Shown piece by piece: positions 18,524-27,474 of a DNA stretch of 64,000 bases. The DNA lies in NCBI GenBank assembly GCA_943789475.1, contig CALSUG010000005.1, positions 331,470 through 395,469 of the forward strand, read 5' to 3'. Position numbers and translations under genes: made by a program. Origin of the DNA: an uncultured Alphaproteobacteria bacterium (lineage in GTDB: Bacteria; Pseudomonadota; Alphaproteobacteria; Micavibrionales; UBA1664). The stretch's first letter is position 1. Each line of letters opens with the position of its first letter. The notes beneath the pieces were generated by a model. That model saw only the letters and a program-made list of their open reading frames with translations. It was not told where the DNA came from and made no database searches.

Positions 18524-19249
18524 ATGGCTGATCCACTACATCAATTTGAAATCACTCCTATTATTCCTTTGGAAATTGCGGGAATTGACGTTTCTTTCAC
18601 GAACTCATCTTTATGGATGATTATTTCTATGGTTGTTTCTATCGTATTGATGATGGTTTCAATACGTAAGCCAGCAATGATACCAGGACGTATGCAGGTT
18701 ATGGCCGAGGGCATGTATGAATTTATTGCATCAATGGTTCGTGACAATATTGGATCAAAGGGACGTGAATATTTCCCAATGATTTTTACAATTTTCATGA
18801 TTGTATTAATGGGTAACATGTTGGGTATGATCCCCTACTCATTTACGTACACATCACATATCGCGGTGACAATGGGTTTGGCGCTTAGTATTTTTATATT
18901 TGTAACAATTTTAGGGTTTGTTAAGCACGGCCTGCATTTTTTCAGTCTATTTTGTCCTGAAGGTGTGCCTTTGGCTTTGAAACCTCTTATTATTCCAATC
19001 GAGGTTCTTTCGTATCTCATTCGCCCTGTAACTTTATCTGTTCGTTTGTTCGCCAATATGATGGCTGGACACTTGATGTTAAAGGTTTTTGCAGGATTCA
19101 GTGTTGGAATGGGCGTTGCACTAGGTGTATTGCCAATGTTTTTTAATGTCGCATTAATTGGGTTTGAATTCTTAATTGCATTCTTACAGGCCTATGTTTT
19201 TACGATTTTAAGCTGTATTTATCTGAAAGACGCTATTGAACTTCACTAA
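18524..19249 (+). CDS. atpB: ATP synthase Fo subunit a
   Basis: 241-residue integral membrane stator that forms the two proton half-channels against the c ring. Several membrane helices are visible. The essential Arg is in 'PVTLSVRLFANMMAGHLML' (the 'RLFANM' signature, helix 4), and the last helix carries 'FLIAFLQAYVFTILSCIYL' with the conserved Gln and Tyr. The length is typical of Alphaproteobacteria. Order atpI-B-E-F'-F is the alphaproteobacterial Fo operon, separate from the F1 genes, which are not in this window. Confidence 0.97.
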   Translation: MADPLHQFEITPIIPLEIAGIDVSFTNSSLWMIISMVVSIVLMMVSIRKPAMIPGRMQVMAEGMYEFIASMVRDNIGSKGREYFPMIFTIFMIVLMGNMLGMIPYSFTYTSHIAVTMGLALSIFIFVTILGFVKHGLHFFSLFCPEGVPLALKPLIIPIEVLSYLIRPVTLSVRLFANMMAGHLMLKVFAGFSVGMGVALGVLPMFFNVALIGFEFLIAFLQAYVFTILSCIYLKDAIELH

Positions 19250-19314
19250 GTTTTATGGTGTATTCGGGTTGATTTTTATTGAACTAACAAAACAAAAAGA
19301 AAAGGATTATTAAA

Positions 19315-19539
19315 ATGGAATTAGAAGCAGCAAAATTGATCGCCGCAGCTATCGCCCTATTGCCAATGTTTGGTGTGGGTATTGGACTGGGAATGATCTT
19401 CTCATCATATAACGAAGCGGTTGGACGTAACCCATCATCAGCAGACGTTTTGGATAAAAAATTCTTCCTAACATTTGCTTTGACAGAAGCATTGGCGATT
19501 TTCGCTCTTGTTGTGTCTTTGATTATCCTATTCGGTTAA
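19315..19539 (+). CDS. atpE: ATP synthase Fo subunit c
   Basis: 74-residue hairpin of two membrane helices that multimerises into the rotating c ring. Helix 1 carries the glycine motif 'GVGIGLGMIF'; the polar loop has 'RNPSS'; helix 2 carries the proton-binding Glu in 'FALTEALAIFALV'. A strong AAAAGGA ribosome site precedes it, in keeping with the high stoichiometry of this subunit, and the 65-base gap from atpB leaves room for separate translational control. Confidence 0.97.
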   Translation: MELEAAKLIAAAIALLPMFGVGIGLGMIFSSYNEAVGRNPSSADVLDKKFFLTFALTEALAIFALVVSLIILFG

Positions 19540-19571
19540 TCCATATTATTTTGATAAGAGGTTCGCGTATA

Positions 19572-20294
19572 ATGTTAAAATTCATGTTTATTGCATTGTT
19601 TTTATTTGTGTCTATGCCAGTTATGGCAGAGAGCGAACCTCTATCTCCTACTGCTATAGAGCAGTTACCGTTTGATCATTCACGTGCAAACACACCAAAC
19701 ACCGATGCCATCATGAGTGATGATGCTGTGAATGAAGCAGCAAAACATTCACAAGAACATGGTGAAAAAAAAGCAGGCCTTCCACAATTTGATGTAACAA
19801 CATTTGCATCACAATTGTTCTGGTTACTTATTATGTCGGTTATTTTGTATGTGTTTTTTGCAAAGAAAGCCTTACCAACAATTTCTAAAGTTATGGATGA
19901 ACGTAAGAATACAATTCAATCCGATTTAGAAACCGCAGATCGTCTAAGTGTCGATATTGATAGAACACGTACATCATATGAAGACGCGATGCAGGAAGCT
20001 CAAAATAATTCTCGTAACGAAATACTAGATGCAGAATCAAGTATGCGTGCAGAAGCAGAAAAACAAGCAAACGAATTTAAAGAATATAGCGCCACAAAAA
20101 TCACAGATCTTGAAAAACGTGCTGAAAAGGCCAAACAAGATATTATGGTGGATTTAGAAAAAACAATTAATGATCTTACAGGTCAAATTGTAAAACAGTT
20201 AGGCAATCTCGACTTAAAAGAAGGCGATATTCAAAAGGCAGTTGATACACATCTATCAACACCGTCGAAACAAGATCAAAAGAAAGCAGCATAG
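19572..20294 (+). CDS. atpF': ATP synthase Fo subunit b' with an N-terminal extension
   Basis: Peripheral-stalk subunit b'. The core has one membrane helix ('SQLFWLLIMSVILYVFFAKKALP', about residues 85-107) followed by a long charged coiled coil that contacts F1 through subunit delta. The first 22 residues (MLKFMFIALFLFVSMPVMAES) look like a signal peptide, and about 60 residues precede the usual start, so this subunit is longer (240) than the common 160. The ATG at 19572 is chosen over a TTG at 19551 because AAGAGG lies 10 bases before it. The duplicated b genes (b' and b) are typical of Alphaproteobacteria and cyanobacteria. Confidence 0.9.
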   Translation: MLKFMFIALFLFVSMPVMAESEPLSPTAIEQLPFDHSRANTPNTDAIMSDDAVNEAAKHSQEHGEKKAGLPQFDVTTFASQLFWLLIMSVILYVFFAKKALPTISKVMDERKNTIQSDLETADRLSVDIDRTRTSYEDAMQEAQNNSRNEILDAESSMRAEAEKQANEFKEYSATKITDLEKRAEKAKQDIMVDLEKTINDLTGQIVKQLGNLDLKEGDIQKAVDTHLSTPSKQDQKKAA

Positions 20295-20296
20295 AA

Positions 20297-20788
20297 ATGA
20301 CTGAATTATTACATGATACCAATTTTTGGGTTTTAATTTCGTTCGTTATATTTTCTGGTGTTGCGTACAAGTATGGAAAAATTACTGTTCTATCAAAACT
20401 TGATGGAAAAATTGACGCCATTCGTACAGAATTATCACAAGCAGAAAAATTACGTGTTGATGCACAAGAATTGTTGGCGGAATATCAACGCAAGCACAAG
20501 GATGCTATTTCTGAAGCCGCTACAATTATTGCCGATGCAAAAAAACATGCTAATGATATCAAGAATACAGCAGAAGAAGATTTGAAAAATATTCTTGCTC
20601 GTCGTGAAGAACAATTACAAGAAAAATTGATACGCATAGAGCAAAATGCCTCACAAGAAATACAGGCATATGTTTCTAAAATCGCGGTTAATTCTGCTCG
20701 TGATTTATTAAATGAAAAAATGGATGCAAAAGCTGACAAAGCCATTATTTCTAATATGATGGATAATGTTTCTAAAACATTGAATTAA
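20297..20788 (+). CDS. atpF: ATP synthase Fo subunit b
   Basis: 163-residue peripheral-stalk subunit b: N-terminal membrane helix ('FWVLISFVIFSGVAYKYG') then a continuous coiled coil rich in Glu, Lys and Ala to the C terminus. With the upstream b' it should form the heterodimeric stator. Only two bases separate it from atpF', and nadD follows 2 bases later, so the Fo genes and the nadD group may share a transcript. Confidence 0.95.
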   Translation: MTELLHDTNFWVLISFVIFSGVAYKYGKITVLSKLDGKIDAIRTELSQAEKLRVDAQELLAEYQRKHKDAISEAATIIADAKKHANDIKNTAEEDLKNILARREEQLQEKLIRIEQNASQEIQAYVSKIAVNSARDLLNEKMDAKADKAIISNMMDNVSKTLN

Positions 20789-20790
20789 CC

Positions 20791-21408
20791 GTGTTTAGAT
20801 CAAAATATAAGATCTGCTGTAAACATATACCTTCTCCTCGTATGCGTGGTTCACGTCGTTGGAATAATTTAAATATAGGTCTACTTGGTGGTTCATTTAA
20901 CCCTCCTCATGCAGGGCATATGCACATCGCGATGAGTGCGTTGAGGCGTTATAATTTTCACGCGATTTGGTGGTTGGTTAGTCCCCAAAATCCGCTTAAA
21001 TCGAAAAAAGATAACTTTAAAAACCGTCTCCATATGACTAAAAGATTTATTTCTAAACAGCCTAAAATGGTTGCCAGCGATATAGAGACACAATTAAATG
21101 TGCAATATAGTTATCAAACCGTAGAGAGGTTACAAAAACGTTATCCGAAAACACAATTCACATGGATTGCAGGAATGGATAACGCAACGATATTTCATCG
21201 TTGGGACAAATGGCGTGACCTGTTAAAACGTATTCCATTTATTTTTTTCAATCGCCCACCAAATAACATGGCACTTAATAATAATGCCATTCGCATGGTT
21301 AAGGGACAAAAAAACGTAAAATGGAATTTGACTGGAAAAACACGAAATATTTCGTCAACATTATTACGCCAGAAGAGAATTGCACATTTCCTAAAATCTA
21401 GGATATAA
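20791..21408 (+). CDS. nadD: nicotinate-nucleotide adenylyltransferase
   Basis: Adenylates nicotinate mononucleotide to deamido-NAD. The 205-residue reading from GTG 20791 includes a 31-residue leader before the Rossmann nucleotidyltransferase core 'IGLLGGSFNPPHAGH', which holds the (T/H)XGH site. 'ISSTLLRQ' near the C terminus is the ISSTXXR motif. An in-frame ATG at 20842 would remove part of the leader; neither start has a clear ribosome site. nadD-rsfS-rlmH is a conserved order. Confidence 0.93.
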   Translation: MFRSKYKICCKHIPSPRMRGSRRWNNLNIGLLGGSFNPPHAGHMHIAMSALRRYNFHAIWWLVSPQNPLKSKKDNFKNRLHMTKRFISKQPKMVASDIETQLNVQYSYQTVERLQKRYPKTQFTWIAGMDNATIFHRWDKWRDLLKRIPFIFFNRPPNNMALNNNAIRMVKGQKNVKWNLTGKTRNISSTLLRQKRIAHFLKSRI

Positions 21409-21438
21409 TTAGAAAAGATAAGAAAGTTTTTTGAATTC

Positions 21439-21828
21439 ATGAACACTGAGAACGCACCTGAAAAAATACGAAATATTATTTTAGAAACATTAGATGAGAA
21501 CAAAGCAGAAGATGTTGTCACAATTGATCTAGCTGGAAAATCAAGCATCGCTGACTACATGATAATTGCCACAGGGCGTTCGTCACGCCATGTTGTTGGA
21601 TTGTCCAATCATATTACTGACTCACTTGCCAAAGGTGGATTCAACAAAGCCAAGTTTGATGGAAAAGAAAACGGTGATTGGGTGTTGGGTGATGCAGGCG
21701 ATGTTATTGTTCACCTATTCCGTGATGAGGTTCGTGATTTCTATAACATCGAAAAAATTTGGTGTGATCCTGAATTTTTAGCCAAATATGAATCTCAACG
21801 TGAAAAAAATACAATTGATGCCAGTTAG
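21439..21828 (+). CDS. rsfS: ribosomal silencing factor RsfS
   Basis: 129 residues of the RsfS/Iojap family. The protein binds uL14 on the 50S subunit and blocks subunit joining when nutrients are scarce. The core reads 'DVVTIDLAGKSSIADYMIIATGRSSRHV', followed by 'DWVLGDAGDVIVHLF' and 'FYNIEKIW', the family signatures. The length is standard. It lies between nadD and rlmH as in most bacteria. Confidence 0.96.
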   Translation: MNTENAPEKIRNIILETLDENKAEDVVTIDLAGKSSIADYMIIATGRSSRHVVGLSNHITDSLAKGGFNKAKFDGKENGDWVLGDAGDVIVHLFRDEVRDFYNIEKIWCDPEFLAKYESQREKNTIDAS

Positions 21829-21840
21829 GCTCCCTGCCCT

Positions 21841-22317
21841 ATGACCATTACTATTCTCTGCCCTTCACCTCTGGTCAAAGACAGTGATATCAAATCCATT
21901 GCTGATGATTATATCAAACGGCTTCAAGATAAAGTCGTTATCAAAGAACTGTCTGTAAAGACCAAGCCACGTGATACACCAGAGAGTGTTAAACAAAAGC
22001 AAGGTGAGGCTATTATCGCCGCAACGGCGAAATTAACACAAAATACAGCCATTATAGTTTTAGATGAGCGAGGAAAGCCATATGATAGTCGTCAATTAGC
22101 TACACAGTTCTCAAATTACAAAAATAATGGATTGTCCGATGTTTGTATTATTATTGGAGGTGCGTTCGGATTACCACAAGAAGTGTTAGAAAAATCGGAT
22201 CTGCGACTATCGTTAGGAAACATGGTGTGGCCGCACCGTCTTGTTTTTGCTATGATACTAGAACAGTTATACCGTGCTCAACAGATTAATATGGGACATC
22301 CCTATCATAAGGATTAA
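21841..22317 (+). CDS. rlmH: 23S rRNA pseudouridine-1915 N3-methyltransferase RlmH
   Basis: SPOUT-class methyltransferase of 158 residues that methylates pseudouridine 1915 in helix 69 of 23S rRNA. 'IIVLDERGKPYDSRQLA' and the trefoil-knot SAM site 'IIGGAFGLP' are visible; the C terminus 'LVFAMILEQLYRAQQINMGHPYHK' is the family ending. It starts 12 bases after rsfS. Confidence 0.97.
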   Translation: MTITILCPSPLVKDSDIKSIADDYIKRLQDKVVIKELSVKTKPRDTPESVKQKQGEAIIAATAKLTQNTAIIVLDERGKPYDSRQLATQFSNYKNNGLSDVCIIIGGAFGLPQEVLEKSDLRLSLGNMVWPHRLVFAMILEQLYRAQQINMGHPYHKD

Positions 22318-22351
22318 TATTCTTACGTTGCTATGATACAAATATGAGGCC

Positions 22352-23311
22352 ATGCATTTATTTTTTTGTATTTTTTTTACTCTCATTTTCCCTACATATG
22401 CACAAGATTATAAGGCTGATCTTTTAAAGTTAGGACAATCAATTCGTCAAACAGAAAAACAAAAAATAGAAATTGAAAATCAACTGATCGCACTACAGCT
22501 TGATTACAAAAAAGTATCTAAAGATGCAGGCGAGCGACAATATGATGCGGTGCGAAGCTTACATCAATACAAATCTTTGAATAATACGCCGTACAAGAAT
22601 GCTTATTTGTTGAAAGATCAAGAGTTCTTCCAGCTGTTTTTTCATTTGAGGAATGAAAAAACTAAAAGCGATATATTAAAACACCAATTTAGTGAGAACG
22701 TTAAAACTTTAGAAGATATTCATGCGAAGTCAGAAAAAATTCAGTATTTTTTGCATAGACGAAAAACCTTAGAATTAACGTTGAATGCAGCTCTAAAACA
22801 AATTGAAGAGATACAAACATCACGGATGAATGACAGTGCTTTATCTGGATTCAAAACACTTGTTGAAGATTTAAAGGAGCAAGAACAGTCTTTGAGTGAT
22901 TTTTTAAAAACAATTTTGAAGGCAGACGAAATTGATTTCATTAATGAAACACCTCTCATTTTTTCAATGCCTGTGTCTGGAGTTATCAACGAAGGCAATA
23001 AGCGCTTGTTGATTAAAGCGGCCCCCTCATCACTCGTGATTACCCCTGCTCGCGGAAAAGTGATCTATGCCAGTGAATTTGGTAATTTGGGTTTGGTGAT
23101 AATAATACATCATGGAGAGGGGTATATCTCTGTCCTCCGTGGCTTGGAAACATCATACGTGAATGTTGGTTTTGATGTGATTGCGGGAGAACCCATTGGG
23201 GTTTTACACGGGGACAAAAATAACAAAGATTTAAATCACGCTATGTTTATTTACGAGCTTCGCTATAATAATGTATTAACGAATCCCTTATTAAAAATGA
23301 CAGGTTTATAA
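22352..23311 (+). CDS. EnvC-like murein hydrolase activator (degenerate M23/LytM domain)
   Basis: 319 residues with a short signal peptide (cleavage after 'PTYA' near residue 17), two long coiled coils (about 25-75 and 110-190) and a C-terminal LytM domain ('PARGKVIYASEFGNLGLVIIIHHGEGYISVLRG'). The second zinc ligand of active M23 peptidases (the HXH of 'YAHL') is missing: the sequence reads 'SVLRGLE'. Like EnvC of E. coli it should therefore activate amidases that split septal peptidoglycan rather than cut murein itself. It stands 4 bases before a ctpA-type protease gene, the usual alphaproteobacterial pairing. Confidence 0.9.
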   Translation: MHLFFCIFFTLIFPTYAQDYKADLLKLGQSIRQTEKQKIEIENQLIALQLDYKKVSKDAGERQYDAVRSLHQYKSLNNTPYKNAYLLKDQEFFQLFFHLRNEKTKSDILKHQFSENVKTLEDIHAKSEKIQYFLHRRKTLELTLNAALKQIEEIQTSRMNDSALSGFKTLVEDLKEQEQSLSDFLKTILKADEIDFINETPLIFSMPVSGVINEGNKRLLIKAAPSSLVITPARGKVIYASEFGNLGLVIIIHHGEGYISVLRGLETSYVNVGFDVIAGEPIGVLHGDKNNKDLNHAMFIYELRYNNVLTNPLLKMTGL

Positions 23312-23315
23312 ATTT

Positions 23316-24671
23316 ATGCGTTTTTTACTTTTACTTCTTAGTTTTATTACAATGATTTTTGCGTCGGCATGGGCACAAGATGAACGCACAGCAGGTAACA
23401 AAACCAATGAAGATCCTTACAAGTATCTAAAATTATTTGGTGATGTTTACGAACGTGTAAAGGGATTATACGTTGACGAAGTCACAGATAAAGAATTAAT
23501 AGAACACGCTATTAACGGTATGCTAACTGGACTTGACCCGCATTCGGCATATCTTAATAACGATGGCTATGATGATATGAAGGTTCAAACTCGTGGATCA
23601 TTTGGTGGATTAGGTATCGAAGTTACAATGGAAAATGGCCTTGTAAAAGTTGTATCTCCTATTGATGATACGCCAGCGTTTGAAGCTGGTGTTGAGGCAG
23701 GTGATCTTGTTACTCATTTAGATGGGAAACCTGTTGTGGGTCTATCCTTATCCGAAGCTGTTGATAAAATGCGTGGTAAAGTTGGCACAACGATTGAATT
23801 AACGGTTCGTCGTGAAAAGGTATCGGAACCATTAAAAATTAAAATTAAACGTGCGATCATTAAGATTAAATCTGTTCGCCACCGTGTTGAAGGTGATATT
23901 GGATATGTCCGCATTACAACATTTAATCAACAAACCAGCCCTGGCGTTAAAAAAGCTATCAAAGCTATTAAAAAAGAATTAGGTGATGATTTGTTAGGAT
24001 ATGTTATCGACCTGCGTAATAATCCGGGTGGATTGTTAACTGAGGCCATCAATGTATCTGATGCCTTTTTGAATCAGGGCGAAATTGTTTCAACACGTGG
24101 TCGTCAAGACGATGATACAAAACGCGATCTTGCTATTGACGGTGATCTTGCTGACGGATTACCACTAGTTGTTCTTGTTAATGGTGGTTCTGCATCGGCA
24201 TCTGAAATTGTAGCGGGTGCTTTGCAAGATCATCGCCGTGCTGTTGTTATGGGAACACCTTCATTTGGTAAGGGATCTGTGCAAACAATCATTCCATTGC
24301 CAGAAGATGCGGCAATGCGCTTAACCACTGCCCGTTACTACACTCCATCCGGTCGTTCAATTCAGGCCAAAGGAATTGTACCAGATATTATCGTGGAACT
24401 TGCAAAAGTTGAAAGTCTTGAAAATGGTCAAGGAATCAAGGAGTCTGATTTAAACGGTGCATTAAAAAATGCGACACCAGAGCATTTTAAAGACGAAGAT
24501 AAAAAAGAGGATGATGTACATGCAAGATTGTCAGACAAAGCAAAGGAAGATTATCAATTGCTTCGCGCAATCGATCTTTTACGTGGTGTTGCACTATATA
24601 ACAGTCAACACCCTGTTATAATGAACAATATAGAGGAAGATGAGAAAAATGATTCATCCGATGGTGAGTAA
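23316..24671 (+). CDS. ctpA: C-terminal processing serine protease (S41 family)
   Basis: 451 residues: signal peptide (cleavage after 'ASAWA'), N-terminal helical part, PDZ domain ('GSFGGLGIEVTMENGLVKVVSP', about residues 90-175) and S41 protease domain. The catalytic Ser is in 'NGGSASASEIVAGAL' and the Lys in 'PSFGKGSVQT', the Ser-Lys dyad of CtpA/Prc. The acidic tail after about residue 380 is not conserved. Periplasmic CtpA enzymes trim C-terminal tails and control cell-wall hydrolases, which fits the EnvC-like neighbour upstream. Confidence 0.95.
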   Translation: MRFLLLLLSFITMIFASAWAQDERTAGNKTNEDPYKYLKLFGDVYERVKGLYVDEVTDKELIEHAINGMLTGLDPHSAYLNNDGYDDMKVQTRGSFGGLGIEVTMENGLVKVVSPIDDTPAFEAGVEAGDLVTHLDGKPVVGLSLSEAVDKMRGKVGTTIELTVRREKVSEPLKIKIKRAIIKIKSVRHRVEGDIGYVRITTFNQQTSPGVKKAIKAIKKELGDDLLGYVIDLRNNPGGLLTEAINVSDAFLNQGEIVSTRGRQDDDTKRDLAIDGDLADGLPLVVLVNGGSASASEIVAGALQDHRRAVVMGTPSFGKGSVQTIIPLPEDAAMRLTTARYYTPSGRSIQAKGIVPDIIVELAKVESLENGQGIKESDLNGALKNATPEHFKDEDKKEDDVHARLSDKAKEDYQLLRAIDLLRGVALYNSQHPVIMNNIEEDEKNDSSDGE

Positions 24672-25638
24672 ACTCTCAATCATTGATATTCATGGGGTTC
24701 GCCGATTTTGTATCGGTGTGCTCATAGCTCTTCCATTTACTGTTGTTCTTTCTTTTTTCCTCAGTAACCCTGTACCAGTTAAGTTAGTTGAATTTGATTC
24801 TGAAAAAATTGAGATTGTTTCAGCACAAGATCCCTCTCAAATAGAAGGTAAAAAGAATGATCTAATCTCAGGAAACAATGAATTTAATCAACGAGCATCG
24901 TCATTTCCACATTTCGCACGGTTTATGTCTCCCTTAACAAAAATACAAGCCGACGCTATTAAAAATAATTCACCCCGCTTAACCATTATTATAAATGGCT
25001 TAGGTCAAAGTCGAAAAATTGTTGCAAAGGTTATGGAATTGATGCCCTCTTCCGTAACTCTATCCCTATCCCCGTACATAAAAGATCATAATCAAACCTC
25101 TAAACAATTAAATGGTTATGAATTTGAAACGTGGATGGATATAGCTTCACTAACATTAGATAAAACATCTGATCCTGGTGAAGTAGCTCTGAATCCTACA
25201 CATAACTTTGAACGTAATATTAACGCCATTACAAAACAAATGAACCAAAAAACAAACATCACAGGCATTTTACTTCCTCCTCAATCATTGGTTGTTGAAA
25301 CTCCTAAGCTATGGAAAAGCTTGAGTTCTGATCTATTTGATCAAGGTTATGGTATCTTAGATAATGCAAATGCTATTGTTTCTCCAAAATTATTTTTTCA
25401 CGATGATAAACGTGCACCATATATAAAAGGTGACATAACAATTAATACAAATACAAAAAAAGAAGATATTCTAAAATCCCTATATAGTATTGAAAAAAAA
25501 ATATCTGATCAAAAAAATATTATTCTGACATATCCAGCAAAAACACCTGCTGCTCTTGACATTTTATCCGATTGGATCAATTCTCTTGAGAAAAAAAAGA
25601 TCACTATCTTGCCACTCTCGGCACAAGCAAAATTATAA
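24649..25638 (+). CDS. divergent polysaccharide deacetylase family protein (YibQ/DUF610)
   Basis: About 329 residues: one N-terminal membrane helix ('FCIGVLIALPFTVVLSFFLS'), a variable linker, then a divergent polysaccharide deacetylase barrel beginning 'PRLTIIINGLGQSRKIV' (standard members read 'AIVIDDLG') and ending near 'LTYPAKTPAALDILSDWI'. Catalytic metal residues of true deacetylases are not evident, as in this subfamily. Envelope role, mechanism unknown. Three in-frame ATGs (24640, 24649, 24661) overlap the end of ctpA; AGAGGA at 24632-24637 best serves 24649. It commonly follows ctpA and precedes rppH in Alphaproteobacteria. Confidence 0.85.
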   Translation: MIHPMVSKLSIIDIHGVRRFCIGVLIALPFTVVLSFFLSNPVPVKLVEFDSEKIEIVSAQDPSQIEGKKNDLISGNNEFNQRASSFPHFARFMSPLTKIQADAIKNNSPRLTIIINGLGQSRKIVAKVMELMPSSVTLSLSPYIKDHNQTSKQLNGYEFETWMDIASLTLDKTSDPGEVALNPTHNFERNINAITKQMNQKTNITGILLPPQSLVVETPKLWKSLSSDLFDQGYGILDNANAIVSPKLFFHDDKRAPYIKGDITINTNTKKEDILKSLYSIEKKISDQKNIILTYPAKTPAALDILSDWINSLEKKKITILPLSAQAKL

Positions 25639-25655
25639 GAGGACAAACAAATAAA

Positions 25656-26135
25656 ATGAACAAGCCCGATCATTCAAACCTTCCCTATCGATCATGTGTT
25701 GGAATTTTTCTTTTTAAAGATGATGGTACTATTTTTGTTGGAGAACGTTTGGACAACCCTGGTTCCTGGCAAATGCCTCAAGGTGGAGTTAATGAAGGTG
25801 AAAGTTTTAAAGACGCCGGTTTTCGTGAAATGAGAGAAGAGGTTGGTACAGATAATGCTGAGTTTATCCGTATGTCAGACACGGTATATACTTACGATCT
25901 TCCTGATCATTTGCTCGGAAAACTGTGGCAAGGGAAATACAAAGGCCAAGAACAAAAATGGTGCGCATTCCGTTTTACGGGTGAAGAACGTCATATAACA
26001 TTATATGATGGCGTTCATCCTGAATTCATGAACTATCGTTGGTCACACATTGATAATGTTTGTGATTCAATTGTTCTGTTTAAAAAGGAAACGTACGAAA
26101 GCGTTCTCGCCGAATTTAGAGACTTAGTTGAATAA
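25656..26135 (+). CDS. rppH: RNA pyrophosphohydrolase
   Basis: 159-residue Nudix hydrolase that converts the 5' triphosphate of mRNA to monophosphate, opening it to 5'-dependent decay; related enzymes split diadenosine polyphosphates. The Nudix box starts 'GGVNEGESF' and ends 'REMREEVG' (GX5EX7REXXEEXG), about residues 39-61. 'WQMPQGG', 'GQEQKWCAFRF' and the C-terminal 'YESVLAEF' are RppH-specific. An AGAGGA ribosome site precedes the ATG. A strong terminator follows the stop directly. Confidence 0.95.
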   Translation: MNKPDHSNLPYRSCVGIFLFKDDGTIFVGERLDNPGSWQMPQGGVNEGESFKDAGFREMREEVGTDNAEFIRMSDTVYTYDLPDHLLGKLWQGKYKGQEQKWCAFRFTGEERHITLYDGVHPEFMNYRWSHIDNVCDSIVLFKKETYESVLAEFRDLVE

Positions 26136-26136
26136 T

Positions 26137-26163
26137 AAAAAAGCGCTATTTTGGCGCTTTTTT
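26137..26163. terminator. bidirectional intrinsic terminator between rppH and tolB
   Basis: Perfect 10-bp stem AAAAAAGCGC (26137-26146) / GCGCTTTTTT (26154-26163) with a 7-base loop. T-rich sequence follows on both strands, so it can end transcription of the two convergent genes. Confidence 0.9.
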
Positions 26164-26175
26164 TTATGAATTAAT

Positions 26176-27465
26176 TTAATTCATCCCACTCCAGCTTGGA
26201 TCCGATGCATCTCCTGGTGTTGGGATTATACGTTCGTTAAATCCAGTAACATCAATGACATGTGATTTTACATCACGACGATTACCGCGAGCCACTTCTT
26301 TAAAATAGACAAGATAACGCCCATTTGGTGCCCATGAAGGCCCTTCAACGTGACGTGCGGTTGAAATCAGACGTTCGCCTGAACCATCGGGTTTAATGAG
26401 ACCGATATAAAATTTACGGTCGCGCATTTTTGTAAAGGCAATATAATCACCACGTGGTGACCATACCGGTGATGCATAACGTCCTTTTTCAAAGGTAATG
26501 CGTTGTGCACCGCTACCATCAACATTCATTGTATAGAGTTGCTGTGTACCGCTGCGGTCACTTTCAAAAACAATCTTTTTCCCATCAGGTGAAAAACTTG
26601 GTGCTGTATCAATATCACGGCTATTTGTTAGTTGACGTACGGCCTTGCTGCGTAAGTTTAGAGTATAAATATTTGTTGCACCATTTTTAGATAATGACAT
26701 GACGACACTGTTTCCATCGGGTGAGAAGCGCGGTGAAAATGTCATACCCGAAAAATCACCCAAAACCTGTTGTCGGCCAGTATCAATGTTATACAAATAT
26801 ACACGAGGTTTATTATGTGCGTATGACATATAAACAATTTCTTGTGCATTTGGTGAAAAACGTGGTGTCAAAACCATATAGGATCCATCGGTTAAAAAAC
26901 GATGGTTTGCACCATCTTGATCCATAATGGCCAAACGTTTCATTCGTGTTTTCATACCTCCACTTTCAGCAATGTAAACAATACGTGTGTCGAAATACCC
27001 CTTTTCACCTGTCAAACGTTCGAAAATTTTGTCCGATATAATATGTGCGATACGGCGCCAATTACTTGGCTCTGTGGTGTAGGCCATACCGTCAATTTGT
27101 GTTCCTAATGAAACATCAAATAAACGATATTCCACACGGTATTGGCCATTTGGATCTTTTTTAATTGTACCGCTGACTAAAGCTTGTGCATTTAATGGTT
27201 TCCATTCGGTAAAACGCGGACCTTCATTGGCAATAGATACTGGAGGTTGGATAAATGCCTTTTCAGCCAATGGCTTAAATAAACCTGAATGCTTCAAATT
27301 ATCCCGAATAACACCAGCCATTTTACTGCCTATATCATCGGTCGCATAAAAATTGGTAATGGCAATTGGCATGGCCTGTACACGGCCTTGCGTGATATCC
27401 ACCTGTAATGCCGCCTGAGTCGTTAGTGGGAATAAAATAAAAAGAGCCAGTAATAATCGTACCAT
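26176..27465 (-). CDS. tolB: Tol-Pal system protein TolB
   Basis: Periplasmic six-bladed beta-propeller that links Pal to the TolQRA motor in outer-membrane constriction and lipid balance. 429 residues: signal peptide ([20 protein letters not shown]), N-terminal alpha/beta domain ('[30 protein letters not shown]'), then repeated WD40-like PD40 units such as '[15 protein letters not shown]'. The gene lies 9 bases downstream of tolA. pal, which usually follows tolB, is absent here: the next gene is convergent rppH. Confidence 0.97.
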   Translation of the reverse strand: MVRLLLALFILFPLTTQAALQVDITQGRVQAMPIAITNFYATDDIGSKMAGVIRDNLKHSGLFKPLAEKAFIQPPVSIANEGPRFTEWKPLNAQALVSGTIKKDPNGQYRVEYRLFDVSLGTQIDGMAYTTEPSNWRRIAHIISDKIFERLTGEKGYFDTRIVYIAESGGMKTRMKRLAIMDQDGANHRFLTDGSYMVLTPRFSPNAQEIVYMSYAHNKPRVYLYNIDTGRQQVLGDFSGMTFSPRFSPDGNSVVMSLSKNGATNIYTLNLRSKAVRQLTNSRDIDTAPSFSPDGKKIVFESDRSGTQQLYTMNVDGSGAQRITFEKGRYASPVWSPRGDYIAFTKMRDRKFYIGLIKPDGSGERLISTARHVEGPSWAPNGRYLVYFKEVARGNRRDVKSHVIDVTGFNERIIPTPGDASDPSWSGMN

Positions 27466-27474
27466 TTTGTGTCC

